Source of the DNA: Myxococcales bacterium
GTDB taxonomy: Bacteria > Myxococcota_A > Polyangia > Haliangiales > Haliangiaceae
DNA length: 64,000 nucleotides
Reading direction: 5' to 3'
NCBI GenBank assembly: GCA_024222395.1
Contig: JAAEPE010000201.1
Span: forward strand, 1 to 64,000
Shown here piece by piece: positions 1 to 9,564 of this stretch. The notes beneath the pieces are model-generated. The model worked only from the letters and a program-made list of their open reading frames with translations, was not told where the DNA came from and did not search any database. The stretch's first letter is position 1, and each line of letters begins with the position of its first letter. Both the position numbers and the translations under genes were made by a program.

Positions 1-599
1 GAGTTGATCGTGATCAGATTGCGAATCCCGTCGATCGCAATCGCACCAATCATGCTGATGGTCTGCCAATGCCCTCCAACCACGGGACCGGGGGCAACTT
101 GACCGAGGGGTGCCCAACCGTATCGCGGAGATGAGCCCCGACGAACCCCTGACTCGTCCAAGAACACCAATCGCCGAACATCCAAACTCGGTTGCCTGTC
201 GAGGAACGCTGCCCGCTCGGCCACTACACCCTCACGGCCCCGCTCCCGCGCGCTCGGGCTGGCTCTTCTTGTAACTCCATCCAATCTGGCGAAGTCCACG
301 GCCAATCGTCGAGGCCTCGATCGAAGAACCTAGTTCCTCTTCCCAATCTCGAGCCCGTTCCTTCCTTGTGGCGTTCGGAAACGCTTCAGCATGTCTGCGA
401 AGCCAGTCCAAATCGAATCTTCGCTTACGACCGCATCGAGACACATTGCTCAAGACGTCGCCGGTTTCTCGATGCAAGCGAATCAATCGATTGACCGTCG
501 CTTCACCAACCCCGAACAGCTCAGCGGTCTCTACAACGAGCCAGACAGTCCACTTTGATACGCCTCGACAATCTTTCGACGAACAGCAGTCGGAATCAT
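1..599 (-). pseudogene. IS630-family transposase, frameshifted and cut by window edge
   Basis: Tc1/mariner-like IS630 transposase remnant. A frame starting at ATG 599 reads MIPTAVRRKIVEAYQSGLSG and stops at 531-533. A second frame then supplies the helix-turn-helix part (VETAELFGVGEATVNRL to SYKKS), ending at 232. A third frame, in register with the first, continues with ERAAFLD and the first catalytic Asp motif LVFLDESG, then GHWQTISMIGAI, to base 1. Two frame breaks (about 530-545 and 232-260) make a single intact protein impossible without recoding. The remaining DDE residues lie outside the window. Programmed frameshifting is known in some IS families, but no slippery site was recognised here, so decay is more likely. 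Confidence 0.85.
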
Positions 600-639
600 C
601 TAGCCGTTTGATCATGAACACGCCTGTCACGCAAGTTCT

Positions 640-667
640 CGATCAAGCTTTAAGCTCGGCGGTTTAG
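640..667 (-). repeat. Terminal inverted repeat of the IS630-like element
   Basis: Read on the minus strand from 667, this end begins CTAAACCGCCGAGC and continues TAAA then GATCG. It matches 23 of 28 positions of the end shared by the four MITE copies in this window (CTAGACCGCCGAGCG, TAAA, GATCG). The TA at 665-666 would be the IS630-type target duplication. It lies about 40-70 bp upstream of the transposase start, as expected for such elements. Confidence 0.75.
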
Positions 668-694
668 GCTCGAGTTTGCGGGCCGCTAGATCTC

Positions 695-2032
695 CTAGAG
701 CACCTCATCGACGGCGATAGGCTTGAAGACTATGCCGCTTGCGATCTTTGGGTAGAAGAAGGTCGATTTTTGCGGCATCACCTCGCCGACATCGGCAACC
801 GCCACGACCTGAGATACGGGCGTTGCATTCATGAGGAAACACGCCTGTCCATCTCCAGCCTGACAGAGCTCAAGAGCCTGGCGCGTGTCCTTTATGTAGT
901 CGATGTGGCTCTGGGCTTCTTGGGCAACCTTGTCAATACCGAGAATGCCCTCGAGCACCAGGCCGTGCAACAGGGTCACGTCCAGAGCGAGAGTCTCCTT
1001 TGCGCCATGTAGGCCCAAGGCAGGTAAGTCGAGTCCGGAACGCAGGGTGAGAATCTCAGCTCGAGATTCCCCTGGCACAACGAGGGCAATGCTGGCGCCC
1101 TTCTCTGCCCCCCTAGCCAACGCCTCCCGAATCGCGAGTGCGTTTTGTTCTATATCCCCTGAGAGTTCGAACGCCTCAACCGAGAATAGTTCTGAAAGCC
1201 GGTTTCGCAACGAAGCCGCGTCGAAATCGGCGACATTGTGTATCATTCGGTGTGTCGGAAGGACGACCAATCCGGGATCATCGATATTGGCGAGGAACAT
1301 CATCCCAAAAGCAGCACTCGAGCGACTCTCACCGTCCACATCACCTCCGAGCAACTGATTGCGCAGAGCTAGCATGGTTTCATAGCGATGGTGACCGTCG
1401 GCGATATAGAGGGGTTTGCCATCAAGCTGAGCGCGGACCTTCGATAGGGTCTGCTCATCGGTGACGCGCCATAGTAGGTGCCTGGTACCATCCTCGGTCG
1501 TGCCATCGATGGTGGGCTCTGAGCCTTCAGCATCAACAAAGAGAGCGTCGACCTTGGACTCTGGGTCCGAGTAGAGAGTGAAGATCTGTGAGAGATGACA
1601 TCGGGTTCGCTCCCAGAGTTTCAGCCTGTCGACTTTGGGCCCTTTGAGGGTTCGCTCGTGGCGAAGAATCACCCCCTCGTCAAAACCGTGCAGACGAACT
1701 GCTGCGATGAAGCCACGACGCACAACCTCTGTGTCACCAAGTTCCGCGTGTTTGAAGACTTGGTGGTAGCGATAGATCGCAGGCGCTTCATCGCGAACAA
1801 TAACCCCCTCTCTCTGCCATGCCTCCATAGCCGAGAGAGCCTCGTCGTACTTGGCGTCCCCAGGCACCTCGGCCTCCGGCACGATGATCCGCACACAATT
1901 CTTCGCGTCTTGCTCCGCTAGTGCCGCACGCCCCGCATCGTCGATCACATCGTAGGGCGGTGCGAGCACCTTGCTCATCTCGACCTTGGAAGCGTCGTAC
2001 AAAAGGCCTCGAAAGCCCGCAATCTCTGCCAT
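695..2032 (-). CDS. DUF1015 family protein
   Basis: A 445-aa protein of the DUF1015 family (conserved, function not established). Typical family features are the N-terminal VLAPPYDVI segment and the ADGHHRYETML motif mid-protein. No signal peptide is visible, so it is probably cytoplasmic. It is the last gene of a minus-strand run after tsaC, with a 12-bp gap, and is likely co-transcribed with the purine/t6A genes. The stop is TAG in a CTAG context. The family assignment is by motif recognition; no enzymatic role can be assigned. Confidence 0.85.
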   Translation of the reverse strand: MAEIAGFRGLLYDASKVEMSKVLAPPYDVIDDAGRAALAEQDAKNCVRIIVPEAEVPGDAKYDEALSAMEAWQREGVIVRDEAPAIYRYHQVFKHAELGDTEVVRRGFIAAVRLHGFDEGVILRHERTLKGPKVDRLKLWERTRCHLSQIFTLYSDPESKVDALFVDAEGSEPTIDGTTEDGTRHLLWRVTDEQTLSKVRAQLDGKPLYIADGHHRYETMLALRNQLLGGDVDGESRSSAAFGMMFLANIDDPGLVVLPTHRMIHNVADFDAASLRNRLSELFSVEAFELSGDIEQNALAIREALARGAEKGASIALVVPGESRAEILTLRSGLDLPALGLHGAKETLALDVTLLHGLVLEGILGIDKVAQEAQSHIDYIKDTRQALELCQAGDGQACFLMNATPVSQVVAVADVGEVMPQKSTFFYPKIASGIVFKPIAVDEVL

Positions 2033-2044
2033 GTGGCGTTGGTA

Positions 2045-2632
2045 TCAGTGTGCATCCGGTGGGAGCAAGACGATTGGGCCCTCCCGCAGCACATGAGCGT
2101 CGCCAGCTGCGTCAAAGTCGACCAGGGTCGATGCTCGCCCCTCGCACCGCCCGCCATCGAGATAGCTGCCCACGCCCTCACCGAAATACGCCCGCGCTTC
2201 GGAGCAAAGGTTGGCCGCCGCCTCACCGCTGAGGTTCGCGCTAGTCGCCGTGATGGCGAAGCCCAATCCGATAGCCAGACTGCGGGCGGTCTCCACGCTC
2301 GAGACTCGCACCCCTACCCCGCCGCTTGGGCCTGTGCACGCTGAGCCAATGCCTAGCCGCGGTGGCAAGATTAACGTCAGGGGACCGGGCCAATGCTGCC
2401 CGGAGAGCTCATCCGCCAGCCGCGGCCAAGCGCCCGTGCATAATCTCGCTTGCTCGAGGGACCCGGCGATGAGAGCAAACGGGGCGTTGGCAGCGCGCCC
2501 CTTGAGGGCACTAAGAGCGGCTAGCGCCTTCTCACTTCGCGGATCCACGGCCAAGCCGTAGCTGCTCTCGGTCGGAAAGCACACCACGCCACCTTTGCGG
2601 AGTTCGGCTATGGCCTCCTCGAGATTCTTCAC
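2045..2632 (-). CDS. tsaC: L-threonylcarbamoyladenylate synthase (Sua5/YciO/YrdC)
   Basis: A 195-aa YrdC-domain protein, the normal length for the short TsaC form. The family makes threonylcarbamoyl-AMP from threonine, bicarbonate and ATP, the first step of tRNA t6A37 formation. Visible hallmarks are [18 protein letters not shown] near the N-terminus, the KGR segment, and [10 protein letters not shown]. It overlaps the end of purE by four bases (ATGA), implying translational coupling. Its pathway partner tsaB lies at 56857. The paralogous YciO group is the alternative; motifs alone cannot fully separate them. Confidence 0.88.
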   Translation of the reverse strand: MKNLEEAIAELRKGGVVCFPTESSYGLAVDPRSEKALAALSALKGRAANAPFALIAGSLEQARLCTGAWPRLADELSGQHWPGPLTLILPPRLGIGSACTGPSGGVGVRVSSVETARSLAIGLGFAITATSANLSGEAAANLCSEARAYFGEGVGSYLDGGRCEGRASTLVDFDAAGDAHVLREGPIVLLPPDAH

Positions 2633-3126
2633 CGAGCTGAGACTTCTTGGTCTGCAGCGATAACCTTGGCGCGATTGGCGGCCCGGGCAGCTTCGACCTT
2701 GGCGGCCATCTCCGCATCAGCCACACCGATGATTTGCGCGGCAAGGATCGCGGCATTGGCAGAGCCATCCACCGCAACCGTTGCTACAGGAATCCCCTTC
2801 GGCATTTGTACAGTTGCCAGGAGCGCATCTTGCCCGGCTAGTGGAGTGCGTGCGAGAGGCACACCAATAACCGGCAATGTCGTATGTCCAGCCACGACGC
2901 CAGCAAGATGAGCGGCACCACCAGCGGCGCAAATCATCACGCGGAACCCTCGTTCTCGGGCTGTCTTTGCGAATTCGGCGCAGCGCTCGGGCGTTCGATG
3001 TGCGGAAAGAACTCGAAGAGTATAGGGAATTCCGAATTCTTCTAATGCGTCACACGCTGGGCGCATGAGTCCTAGATCCGATTTTGATCCCATGAGAATC
3101 GCGACAATTGTTTCGTTATCTGCCAT
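2629..3126 (-). CDS. purE: N5-carboxyaminoimidazole ribonucleotide mutase PurE
   Basis: A 165-aa class I PurE that rearranges N5-CAIR to CAIR in de novo purine synthesis. Family signatures are visible: MGSKSDL near residue 12, the SAHRTP active-site segment with the catalytic His, and [16 protein letters not shown]. The start ATG directly abuts the purD stop (TAA then ATG) and the end overlaps tsaC, so it lies inside a tight operon. No purK is present in the window. Confidence 0.95.
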   Translation of the reverse strand: MADNETIVAILMGSKSDLGLMRPACDALEEFGIPYTLRVLSAHRTPERCAEFAKTARERGFRVMICAAGGAAHLAGVVAGHTTLPVIGVPLARTPLAGQDALLATVQMPKGIPVATVAVDGSANAAILAAQIIGVADAEMAAKVEAARAANRAKVIAADQEVSAR

Positions 3127-4389
3127 TTACTCTCCTCGTGCACCGATGTCTTTGCGAAACTGCATGCCTTCGAAGCTGATGGAAGCGACTGCTTGGTAGG
3201 CCGCGGCGGCGGCGGCGGCGGCATTACTACCAAGCGCTGTGACACCGAGAACTCTCCCGCCGGCCGTCTCAAGACCTGTCTCACCTAGTGCGCATCCCGC
3301 GTGAAAGACCACAGTATCCGCGCTTGCCTCGGCCTCTTCGACCCCCTCAATCGAGTCGCCCTTGCTGGAACTCTCGGGGTACCCCGCAGAGGCCAGCACG
3401 ACACAAACCGCGGCCCGCGAGTCCCACTCGATGTGGCCCTCTGGCAGAGAGCCGTTAGCAGCGCCGGCCAACCACTCCCCCAAGTCGGACTTCATTCGAA
3501 CCATGACCGGTTGAGTTTCGGGATCTCCGAAGCGCACGTTGTATTCGAGCAGCCATGGGTTGCCCTCCGCATCGACCATGATGCCCGCATAGAGCACGCC
3601 ACGAAAGTCAAGCCCTTCCGCTACTAGGCCCGCGACTGTCGGATCGAGAATCTCACTCCGGACCCTATCGAGAAGAGCATCGCTCGCCCACGAAGGTGGT
3701 GAGACCGTTCCCATTCCGCCCGTATTGGGGCCCTTGTCACCGTCAAAGATAGCCTTGTGATCCTCGGCCTGTGCCAGTACTTCGTAGCGCTTGCCATCGC
3801 AAATCGCCATGACACTCAGCTCGCGCCCCTCTAGGCGGTCTTCAATGACGACAGTCTGTCCCGCTGAGCCAAAGCGGCCTTCCTCGAACATTTCCATGCC
3901 CGCCGCTCTAGCTTCGTCGGCACTCGAGCAAACGACGACGCCCTTGCCGGCAGCTAGACCATCGGCCTTGACGACCATGCGCTCTCCTAGTTGGGCAACC
4001 GCTTCGACGATTTCCTCGCGGCTTTGGCACTCGTAGAAGCGTGCAGAGCGAATGCCGTGCCTGGCGAAGAACTTCTTAGAATAGCTCTTAGAACCCTCAA
4101 GTTGAGCTGCCTCGGCAGAAGGACCAAAGACCGCGATGCCTGCAGCCCGCAGTTGATCGGCGAGTCCCTCGGCCAAGGGCACTTCCGGCCCGACGACCAC
4201 GAGATCGACGGCTAACTCCTTGGCGCAGCCCACGATAGCCGTGAGCTCGGAAAGAGAGCCTGGCACACACGTGGCTATGGAGGCGATGCCTGTACTTCCA
4301 GGCAGCGCACTCACTACGTGTCCGTCGCGCCCAAGACGCCAACACAGGGCGTGCTCTCTGCCGCCGCCACCGATAACCAGAATCTTCAT
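3127..4389 (-). CDS. purD: Phosphoribosylamine-glycine ligase PurD (GAR synthetase)
   Basis: A 420-aa ATP-grasp enzyme joining phosphoribosylamine and glycine, the second step of purine synthesis. The N-terminal [15 protein letters not shown] signature, the ATP-grasp segment [13 protein letters not shown] and the GVLYAG and [12 protein letters not shown] motifs are all present, and the length is normal for the family. It lies 17 bp after purH and directly abuts purE, consistent with one purHDE transcript. A run of alanines near the C-terminus reflects a GCC/GCG-rich stretch and is in frame. Confidence 0.96.
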   Translation of the reverse strand: MKILVIGGGGREHALCWRLGRDGHVVSALPGSTGIASIATCVPGSLSELTAIVGCAKELAVDLVVVGPEVPLAEGLADQLRAAGIAVFGPSAEAAQLEGSKSYSKKFFARHGIRSARFYECQSREEIVEAVAQLGERMVVKADGLAAGKGVVVCSSADEARAAGMEMFEEGRFGSAGQTVVIEDRLEGRELSVMAICDGKRYEVLAQAEDHKAIFDGDKGPNTGGMGTVSPPSWASDALLDRVRSEILDPTVAGLVAEGLDFRGVLYAGIMVDAEGNPWLLEYNVRFGDPETQPVMVRMKSDLGEWLAGAANGSLPEGHIEWDSRAAVCVVLASAGYPESSSKGDSIEGVEEAEASADTVVFHAGCALGETGLETAGGRVLGVTALGSNAAAAAAAAYQAVASISFEGMQFRKDIGARGE

Positions 4390-4406
4390 TAGCCTTGTAT
4401 TCCTCG

Positions 4407-5990
4407 CTAGTGACGGAAGTGGCGCATACCAGTGAAGACCATCGCCATGCCGTGCTCATCTGCGGCCGCGATAACCTCTTCGTCTCGAACCGAGCCGCCA
4501 GGTTGGATGACGGCGACGGCGCCAGCTTCGGCCAGAGCATCGACTCCATCTCGAAATGGGAAGAAGGCGTCGGACGCGACCACCGAGCCTTGGAGCGGCA
4601 TTTGCGCCTTCATGACCGCTATCTTGGCTGCATCCACTCGAGACATCTGGCCAGCGCCAATCGCAGCGGTTTGCTGCCCTTGGCAGAAGAGAATTGCGTT
4701 GCTTTTCACGTGTTTCACGACGCGCCACGCAAAATCTAGACTCGCCAGTTCCGCCGGTGAGGGTTGCCGCTTACTAACGACCTGAGCATCTTCGATGGCC
4801 TTGCGAGCGAAGTCCGACGCCTGCACGAGAATGCCACCAGATACCGAGCGCATCGAATACGACGTGTCTTCGGTGCTGGCCGCGAGCCCTGGCAGAGCTA
4901 CGAGTCGAAGGTTCTTCTTGCGGCTCAGAATTGTGCGAGCAGATTCAGAGTAACTCGGAGCAACCACACACTCGAGGAAGGTCTCGACTAGCTGACCGGC
5001 GAGGTCCTCGTCGACTTCCTGATTCACCGCGACAATGCCGCCAAAGGAGCTGGTTGGATCGCAGGATCGGGCCTTGAGATAGGCCTCTTTGATGCTGCTC
5101 TCGTCCCAAGCAACACCGCAAGGATTGGTGTGCTTGACCACGACTGCAGTCCCCGCCTTGTGCTCGACACAGCAGGCTAGTGCGGCATCCAAGTCCAAAA
5201 TGTTGTTGTAGCTAAGCGCCTTGCCCTGAAGAATCTCTGCGTCTCCAATGCTTGGGCGTGAGCTGTCGCTCGGCAGTGGCGAGCGCGAGTCGCGGTAGAA
5301 CGCGGCGCCCTGGTGTGGGTTCTCGCCGTAGCGCAGTTCCATCACCCGCTCCCACTGCATGGTGAGCGTGGCCGGAAAGGTGCTTTTCTCGCTCGACTCG
5401 AGTTCGACCGAGCTCAGATGAGCGGCAATCGCGCCATCGTAGGCAGCGGTATGGGCGAAGACCTTACGCGCCAGCTCAAAGCGTGTGGCGGCACCGACCG
5501 CACCATCATTCGCCTTCATCTCAGCTACGAAGTCCTGGTAGTCACTTGGGTCAGCCAGAACCGCGACCCGTTCGTGATTCTTAGCCGCCGAGCGCAGCAT
5601 CGATGGACCTCCGATATCGATCTTCTCGATCGCCTCTCCAATGCTGACGTTTCCAGAGGCGACGGTTTCCTCGAAGGGATAGAGATTCACGACTACGAGA
5701 TCGATAGGCTCGATGCCCTGCTCCTTCATCTGAGTCTCGTGAGACTCGATGGGCCGACCGAGCAGCCCACCGTGAATCTTGGGATGCAGAGTCTTGACTC
5801 TGCCATCGAGGATTTCGGGTGCTCCGGTGTAGTCGGAGACCATGGTCACGGCAAAGCCTGCTTCAGCGATGAGCTTGGCAGTGCCGCCGGTGGAAAGAAT
5901 CTCGACTCCGTAGTCGGCGATCCCTGTCACGAGCTCGATGAGGCCACGTTTGTCGGAAACACTAATGAGAGCGCGTCGGATAGCAGGCAT
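4407..5990 (-). CDS. purH: Bifunctional AICAR transformylase / IMP cyclohydrolase PurH
   Basis: A 527-aa enzyme catalysing the last two steps to IMP. The N-terminal cyclohydrolase domain starts [13 protein letters not shown]. The C-terminal transformylase carries the Lys-His catalytic segment [13 protein letters not shown], and the protein ends GMRHFRH as is typical. The start ATG at 5990 is fixed by the conserved N-terminus, and its Shine-Dalgarno GGAGGG lies 8 nt upstream. That sequence is wholly inside the 3' arm of a perfect hairpin (see 5996-6017), so translation initiation is probably controlled. It heads purH-purD-purE-tsaC-DUF1015. Confidence 0.96.
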   Translation of the reverse strand: MPAIRRALISVSDKRGLIELVTGIADYGVEILSTGGTAKLIAEAGFAVTMVSDYTGAPEILDGRVKTLHPKIHGGLLGRPIESHETQMKEQGIEPIDLVVVNLYPFEETVASGNVSIGEAIEKIDIGGPSMLRSAAKNHERVAVLADPSDYQDFVAEMKANDGAVGAATRFELARKVFAHTAAYDGAIAAHLSSVELESSEKSTFPATLTMQWERVMELRYGENPHQGAAFYRDSRSPLPSDSSRPSIGDAEILQGKALSYNNILDLDAALACCVEHKAGTAVVVKHTNPCGVAWDESSIKEAYLKARSCDPTSSFGGIVAVNQEVDEDLAGQLVETFLECVVAPSYSESARTILSRKKNLRLVALPGLAASTEDTSYSMRSVSGGILVQASDFARKAIEDAQVVSKRQPSPAELASLDFAWRVVKHVKSNAILFCQGQQTAAIGAGQMSRVDAAKIAVMKAQMPLQGSVVASDAFFPFRDGVDALAEAGAVAVIQPGGSVRDEEVIAAADEHGMAMVFTGMRHFRH

Positions 5991-5995
5991 AAGAA

Positions 5996-6017
5996 AGTCC
6001 CTCCGTTTGGAGGGACT
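5996..6017 (-). promoter_or_regulatory. purH leader hairpin sequestering the Shine-Dalgarno
   Basis: On the minus strand, AGTCCCTCC, a 4-nt loop AAAC, and GGAGGGACT form a perfect 9-bp stem, extendable by a G-U and an A-U pair. TTCTT and the purH ATG follow directly. The 3' arm is the ribosome-binding site. Only 78 bp separate this gene from the upstream stop, and no promoter fits between hairpin and start, so the hairpin must lie on the purH mRNA. The U-rich tail could also let it act as a weak terminator. Effector unknown. Confidence 0.7.
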
Positions 6018-6068
6018 CTAAGCAATCGACTTTGGTGGGGTCAACGGACCGAGGTGGCCCAGATGCCT

Positions 6069-6659
6069 CTAGTCCGTAAGAGGAACTGAGCCGATCTCTT
6101 CACGGCTCGGAGACATCGCCCGAAGCTTGGCCAGACCGCGAACTTCTACCTGGCGAATTCGCTCACGGGTAAGGTTCATGATCTCGCCGACATCCTCCAA
6201 GGTGATGCCATTGCGGTCTGCTATCTCCAGAGCACAAGTGTGCTTTAGCTCCCAAGGCTCGAGGTCCGGGAAGTTGATCTTGATGGATCCTGTCTCGGGA
6301 TTCACATCCAGGTAGAGGTGGTGCTTGCAAGCGACCCATGGGCATGGCCCAGCCTCGCCAGCGCACTCAGCGCGAGTCTTCGGCCTGGGAATGTCAACCG
6401 GCGGGTTGAGCAAGGCGCCGAGGCGTAGCTCTTCGCGGGTAAGGCGCTTCATCGCGATCGTCTTTGAGCGCGGTCGAGCTCGTCTCGCCCGGCGGCGAAT
6501 CTTGCGAACCTTGTCCTTGGCTTCCCCCTCTTCGACAATCTCGATGTTGCTACTCGCAGCAACCTCTTTGCTCGGCTCTTCAGTCTTGGTCACGTCCCCC
6601 GACGTTTTCTGCCCCTTGTGCTCTTCAGCCAAATCTTCGTTCTTCATCTCTTCTTGCAT
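6069..6659 (-). CDS. Sigma-70 region 4 helix-turn-helix protein
   Basis: A 196-aa protein with a charged, low-complexity N-terminus (residues 1-60), a Cys-containing centre ([16 protein letters not shown]) and a C-terminal sigma-region-4 helix-turn-helix ([20 protein letters not shown]) that in sigma factors reads the -35 element. Region 2 is absent, so it cannot be a complete sigma factor. Such stand-alone region-4 proteins are known in Deltaproteobacteria/Myxococcota, but their role is unclear. It sits 78 bp upstream of purH on the same strand and 54 bp after the MerR-like gene. A GGGAG sequence precedes the chosen start; a second ATG four codons in is possible. Confidence 0.8.
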   Translation of the reverse strand: MQEEMKNEDLAEEHKGQKTSGDVTKTEEPSKEVAASSNIEIVEEGEAKDKVRKIRRRARRARPRSKTIAMKRLTREELRLGALLNPPVDIPRPKTRAECAGEAGPCPWVACKHHLYLDVNPETGSIKINFPDLEPWELKHTCALEIADRNGITLEDVGEIMNLTRERIRQVEVRGLAKLRAMSPSREEIGSVPLTD

Positions 6660-6713
6660 CTCGCTCCCATCCTCTGCGTTTTCGTCAATTGCTCACCTCG
6701 GGCGGGTGAGCGC

Positions 6714-7433
6714 CTACAACAGGTCTTCGGCGCTCCCCGCGGCGCCAGTGCTTCGATAGCTGTCGCTGTGGCTCTGAGAGAGCCGTTCCGACAGATTTGT
6801 GATTCGCGATAGCAGCTGTTCAGCCCAGCTTTCTGCTTCCGCAAGCTCGCGACTCAAGGTCTTGCGCGCTTTGCTGTCAAAGCGCGGACTTGCGACCTCG
6901 GATCCAAATAGTTCGAAGGCCTCTTTGAGCCCTTCTTCTAGGTTCTCTACGACATCAGCGAATTGAAGAAACTGCTCTTGGATTTCCTCGATCGTATAGC
7001 CGTCATTCATTAGCGACTTGATCACGTTAATGCGGTGAATAGCTTTGACAGGATAGACTCCCAACGAGCCGCGGTGTTTGCCCTTGCGTCCCACGCGCCG
7101 GCTTCGAGGTAGCAGTCCCTGTTGGACGTACTTTCGAAAGCTCGCTTCGGAGAAGCGCACTCCACGCGAAACGAAGACCTCGACTATCTGAACGGCCGTC
7201 ATGCCGTTCTCGTATTTCGCTTGGATGTCTCTGAGTTCGTCGTCGCTCAGCAGCCCATCCTCGCGAGCCCCCTTCGAGACACCGCCACTCAAAGCGCTTC
7301 GCGTCTTTCGACTGTGCTCAGCAATCGAAGCTCGAACGAGTGCCTCTGGCCCCGTCTCTTCGTTCGCTTCTCCTCTGGATGTGCCTACTTCGAGCAACAT
7401 CTTGAGCGCCGTCTTTTGAATATGCGTTGTCAC
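6714..7433 (-). CDS. MerR-like transcriptional regulator
   Basis: A 239-aa protein. Residues about 65-140 form a winged helix-turn-helix of MerR type ([20 protein letters not shown], then [17 protein letters not shown]). A helical C-terminal half probably dimerises. The N-terminal 60 residues are polar and likely disordered. The GTG start at 7433 is preceded by GAGGA five bases away. It faces an AT-rich divergent intergenic region and may act there. No metal-binding Cys set or effector domain is recognised, so the ligand is unknown. Confidence 0.75.
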   Translation of the reverse strand: MTTHIQKTALKMLLEVGTSRGEANEETGPEALVRASIAEHSRKTRSALSGGVSKGAREDGLLSDDELRDIQAKYENGMTAVQIVEVFVSRGVRFSEASFRKYVQQGLLPRSRRVGRKGKHRGSLGVYPVKAIHRINVIKSLMNDGYTIEEIQEQFLQFADVVENLEEGLKEAFELFGSEVASPRFDSKARKTLSRELAEAESWAEQLLSRITNLSERLSQSHSDSYRSTGAAGSAEDLL

Positions 7434-7737
7434 AATAGTCCTCTAGGAACACCTACTTGAGGCACTACAGCCTCTCCCAACCAAAGAGATGAAGTCCTCC
7501 CCATCCCTTCAGTCTTGCTCTTCAACTCTTACTACTCTAAATCCCGAACTCCGTTAAAAGACCTTAGCTCTTTCAGGTGAACTCACTGTATTCTAATGAA
7601 TGTATTCGGTCAACAATAGCCAGGTGAATAGAGTCAAGTATTTATCTGCTAGTTTGTTCAGGTACTGAGTCTCGTGGTGACTTGGCTAGAACCACCCATA
7701 GACACACCTACGTGGCTCTCTGTGCTATCTAAGAAGA
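7434..7737. promoter_or_regulatory. AT-rich divergent intergenic region
   Basis: About 300 bp between the MerR-like gene (minus) and an exported-protein gene (plus), clearly more AT-rich than its surroundings, as expected for two back-to-back promoters. It holds a direct repeat CAGGTGAA at 7574 and 7621 (47 bp apart) and a TGTATTC repeat at about 7587 and 7601. These are candidate regulator sites. No convincing -35/-10 pair was fixed by eye. Confidence 0.4.
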
Positions 7738-8244
7738 ATGCGAAGTCTTCGAAGGGCACTACTCCCGCTGTTTGTTTTCGGGGTCGCACTCTCCGGATTG
7801 GCACATGCGAAGCTCGACGGAGAGATCTACACGTCGAACGAATGGCGCGTCTCTCTGAAAGGCCCTAGGGGGTGGCGGCTCAGCGAGCACTCCTCCTATC
7901 CCAGCGTCCTCTTGTGGATGACCCACAGACGCCCGTCCGCTCGCATGCTCTTCGCTGCAGAAACACTCGAGGCCAACATTGATTCCCAGGCCTACGCGGT
8001 CGCCACCGTCAAAAAGCTCGAGATGCTTGGATTTCGAGTTCGTGCGCCCCAGCTGCACTCGGCAACCGGGGCCTATTGGATGGAGTTCGACAACGGCAAG
8101 AGTTTCCTTAGGCAGGCGCTACTCGTTCCGGCTGATTCAACGACGGGCTTTTCCCTCACCCTGAGCACCGAGGAGTTGCGCACGCGTGGGCAACTGCTCC
8201 GCGCTTTCGACTTCTCGCTGCGCTCCATCAAGCCCGAACGCTAG
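7738..8244 (+). CDS. Exported protein of unknown function
   Basis: A 168-aa protein with a signal peptide (MRSLRRALLPLFVFGVALSG then LAHA, cleavage after AHA). The mature part of about 145 residues resembles small beta-rich periplasmic proteins (NEWRVSLKGPRGWRL near the start), but no family was recognised with confidence. Its stop is TAG in a CTAG context, and 124 bp downstream lies MITE copy 1. It is transcribed towards the MepA-like gene. Confidence 0.7.
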   Translation: MRSLRRALLPLFVFGVALSGLAHAKLDGEIYTSNEWRVSLKGPRGWRLSEHSSYPSVLLWMTHRRPSARMLFAAETLEANIDSQAYAVATVKKLEMLGFRVRAPQLHSATGAYWMEFDNGKSFLRQALLVPADSTTGFSLTLSTEELRTRGQLLRAFDFSLRSIKPER

Positions 8245-8368
8245 AAATCTGGGTGCCAACCCCGGCGCTTTGGTCTGTGTTCTGCACCAGACACCGAAGT
8301 GCAGAGCGGACAGTCCGGCGCCCCTGCCCGTGCAACTGCCGCACACATCACGGGAGAGCATCCGGAAA

Positions 8369-8530
8369 CTAGACCTTCGAGCGAAAAGAATGACCGAGGG
8401 TGGTGAGTTCTGATTTTTCGAGTGCAAGGTGCGAATGAGGATTTTGCCGGGGCAAATGACGAAATGAGCAACGCTACAATCGGGAAAGCAGGACCATCAG
8501 ACCGATCATTGTTTACGCTCGGCGGTCTAG
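8369..8530 (+). mobile_element. MITE copy 1 (162 bp, CTAG to CTAG)
   Basis: Begins CTAGACCTTCGAGCG and ends CGCTCGGCGGTCTAG, imperfect inverted repeats. It differs from the four-copy consensus at about four positions. Its right-hand CTAG provides the TAG stop of the minus-strand MepA-like gene (8527-8529). It lies between convergent genes and has no credible ORF. Confidence 0.9.
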
Positions 8531-9459
8531 CGCAGCAGCGGCGCGAAGGCGCCGACATCGATGTTGCTCAAGACCTCGTCGTAGCGACGGATACGCTCGA
8601 CTCTCCCGCCGTACTTGAGGTCCTTCTTGTGCCAGCGCATCTGCCCCATGTCGACGCAGCCGGCCGAAACGTCATCCCAGGGACAGTAGATTCGCACGTG
8701 CAGGTGGTCATCATGGGGAGCGGAGTCGCTAGGCTGTTTCATCACCTGCGTTGCGTGTTCCACCATAGCCTGCGATACGCCGCTCTTGACGGCATAGGCG
8801 AGTATCTTTTGACGAAGGTCTTCCTGCACGAAGATGTACTGAATCTCCGCGACCGGGCTCTCTAGTAGTGCTTCTACCAGCAGCCAGTTTCCCCTCTCAT
8901 CGAAGAACACCGCTGGCTTCTCGCCCTCGGCAACACGTTCTGCCCCGGATGGAGCGTGTTTGCGCATGCGATCGTTGCGCATGGGCCTGCCCGCCTTGTC
9001 CTTCAAAAGGAAGAGGAAGTCCACGTCGCGACCGGTCTGATGAGATCTATGCCATGGCGAGCGGCCTCCCTTCGCCCGAGAGATGTCCCCGACGGCCAAC
9101 TCAAGCCTCGAATCCTGCATCTTGAGCCTGCGCCCGGCATACACGACCGTACTCACCATTTCGTCTACACCGTAGTTGAGACCACGAGCAGCCCAAGTCG
9201 GGGGAATCCAGTGCCCCTCCCCACGAGTGGGCAACTTCACTCCCTCATACAGCATCCCGTATCGAGAAGGCCCTCTTGAGAAGCCAGAGCCATCTTCTAG
9301 AACAAGCCCATCGTAGATGCAACCAGTGCTAAGAGTTGCCCCAAGCAGGACAACTGTGACCGCAAGATATCGATAACAGGTGCCCACCGCTCTCTTCAGT
9401 ATGCCACGGACATCGGAAAAGAAAAGGTACACCCCTTTTGAGGGGGCGCCCATTCTCAC
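8527..9459 (-). CDS. Penicillin-insensitive murein endopeptidase-like lipoprotein (MepA/M74)
   Basis: A 310-aa protein resembling MepA, a zinc D-alanyl-meso-DAP endopeptidase of the LAS fold that cuts peptidoglycan cross-links. Visible metal-site motifs are SHQTGRDVDFLF and, towards the C-terminus, DDHLHVRI. A membrane segment followed by LSTGC is a probable lipobox, so it should be a periplasmic lipoprotein. The start is uncertain: GTG 9459 or ATG 9453. The final Arg codon is followed by a TAG that belongs to MITE copy 1, so the insertion landed exactly at the stop without changing the protein. Confidence 0.85.
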   Translation of the reverse strand: MRMGAPSKGVYLFFSDVRGILKRAVGTCYRYLAVTVVLLGATLSTGCIYDGLVLEDGSGFSRGPSRYGMLYEGVKLPTRGEGHWIPPTWAARGLNYGVDEMVSTVVYAGRRLKMQDSRLELAVGDISRAKGGRSPWHRSHQTGRDVDFLFLLKDKAGRPMRNDRMRKHAPSGAERVAEGEKPAVFFDERGNWLLVEALLESPVAEIQYIFVQEDLRQKILAYAVKSGVSQAMVEHATQVMKQPSDSAPHDDHLHVRIYCPWDDVSAGCVDMGQMRWHKKDLKYGGRVERIRRYDEVLSNIDVGAFAPLLR

Positions 9460-9564
9460 CGCACTAGCGAGTTTCTAAGGCTTTTTGCAGCCTACGCCGT
9501 GGTATCGAGTTGCGCCCGCACGTACCGAATCGTCGATTGAGAGTCGTGGCAGCCACACCGGGCT

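Noticed and set aside
3194-3226. Run of GGC/GCC triplets in purD as a simple repeat
   Set aside because: It is an in-frame alanine-rich stretch of a normal-length enzyme.
8422-8865. ORFs crossing the MITE copies that share the peptide SDRSLFTLGGL
   Set aside because: The shared peptide comes only from the repeated DNA; the frames are not kept open across copies and run antisense into real genes.
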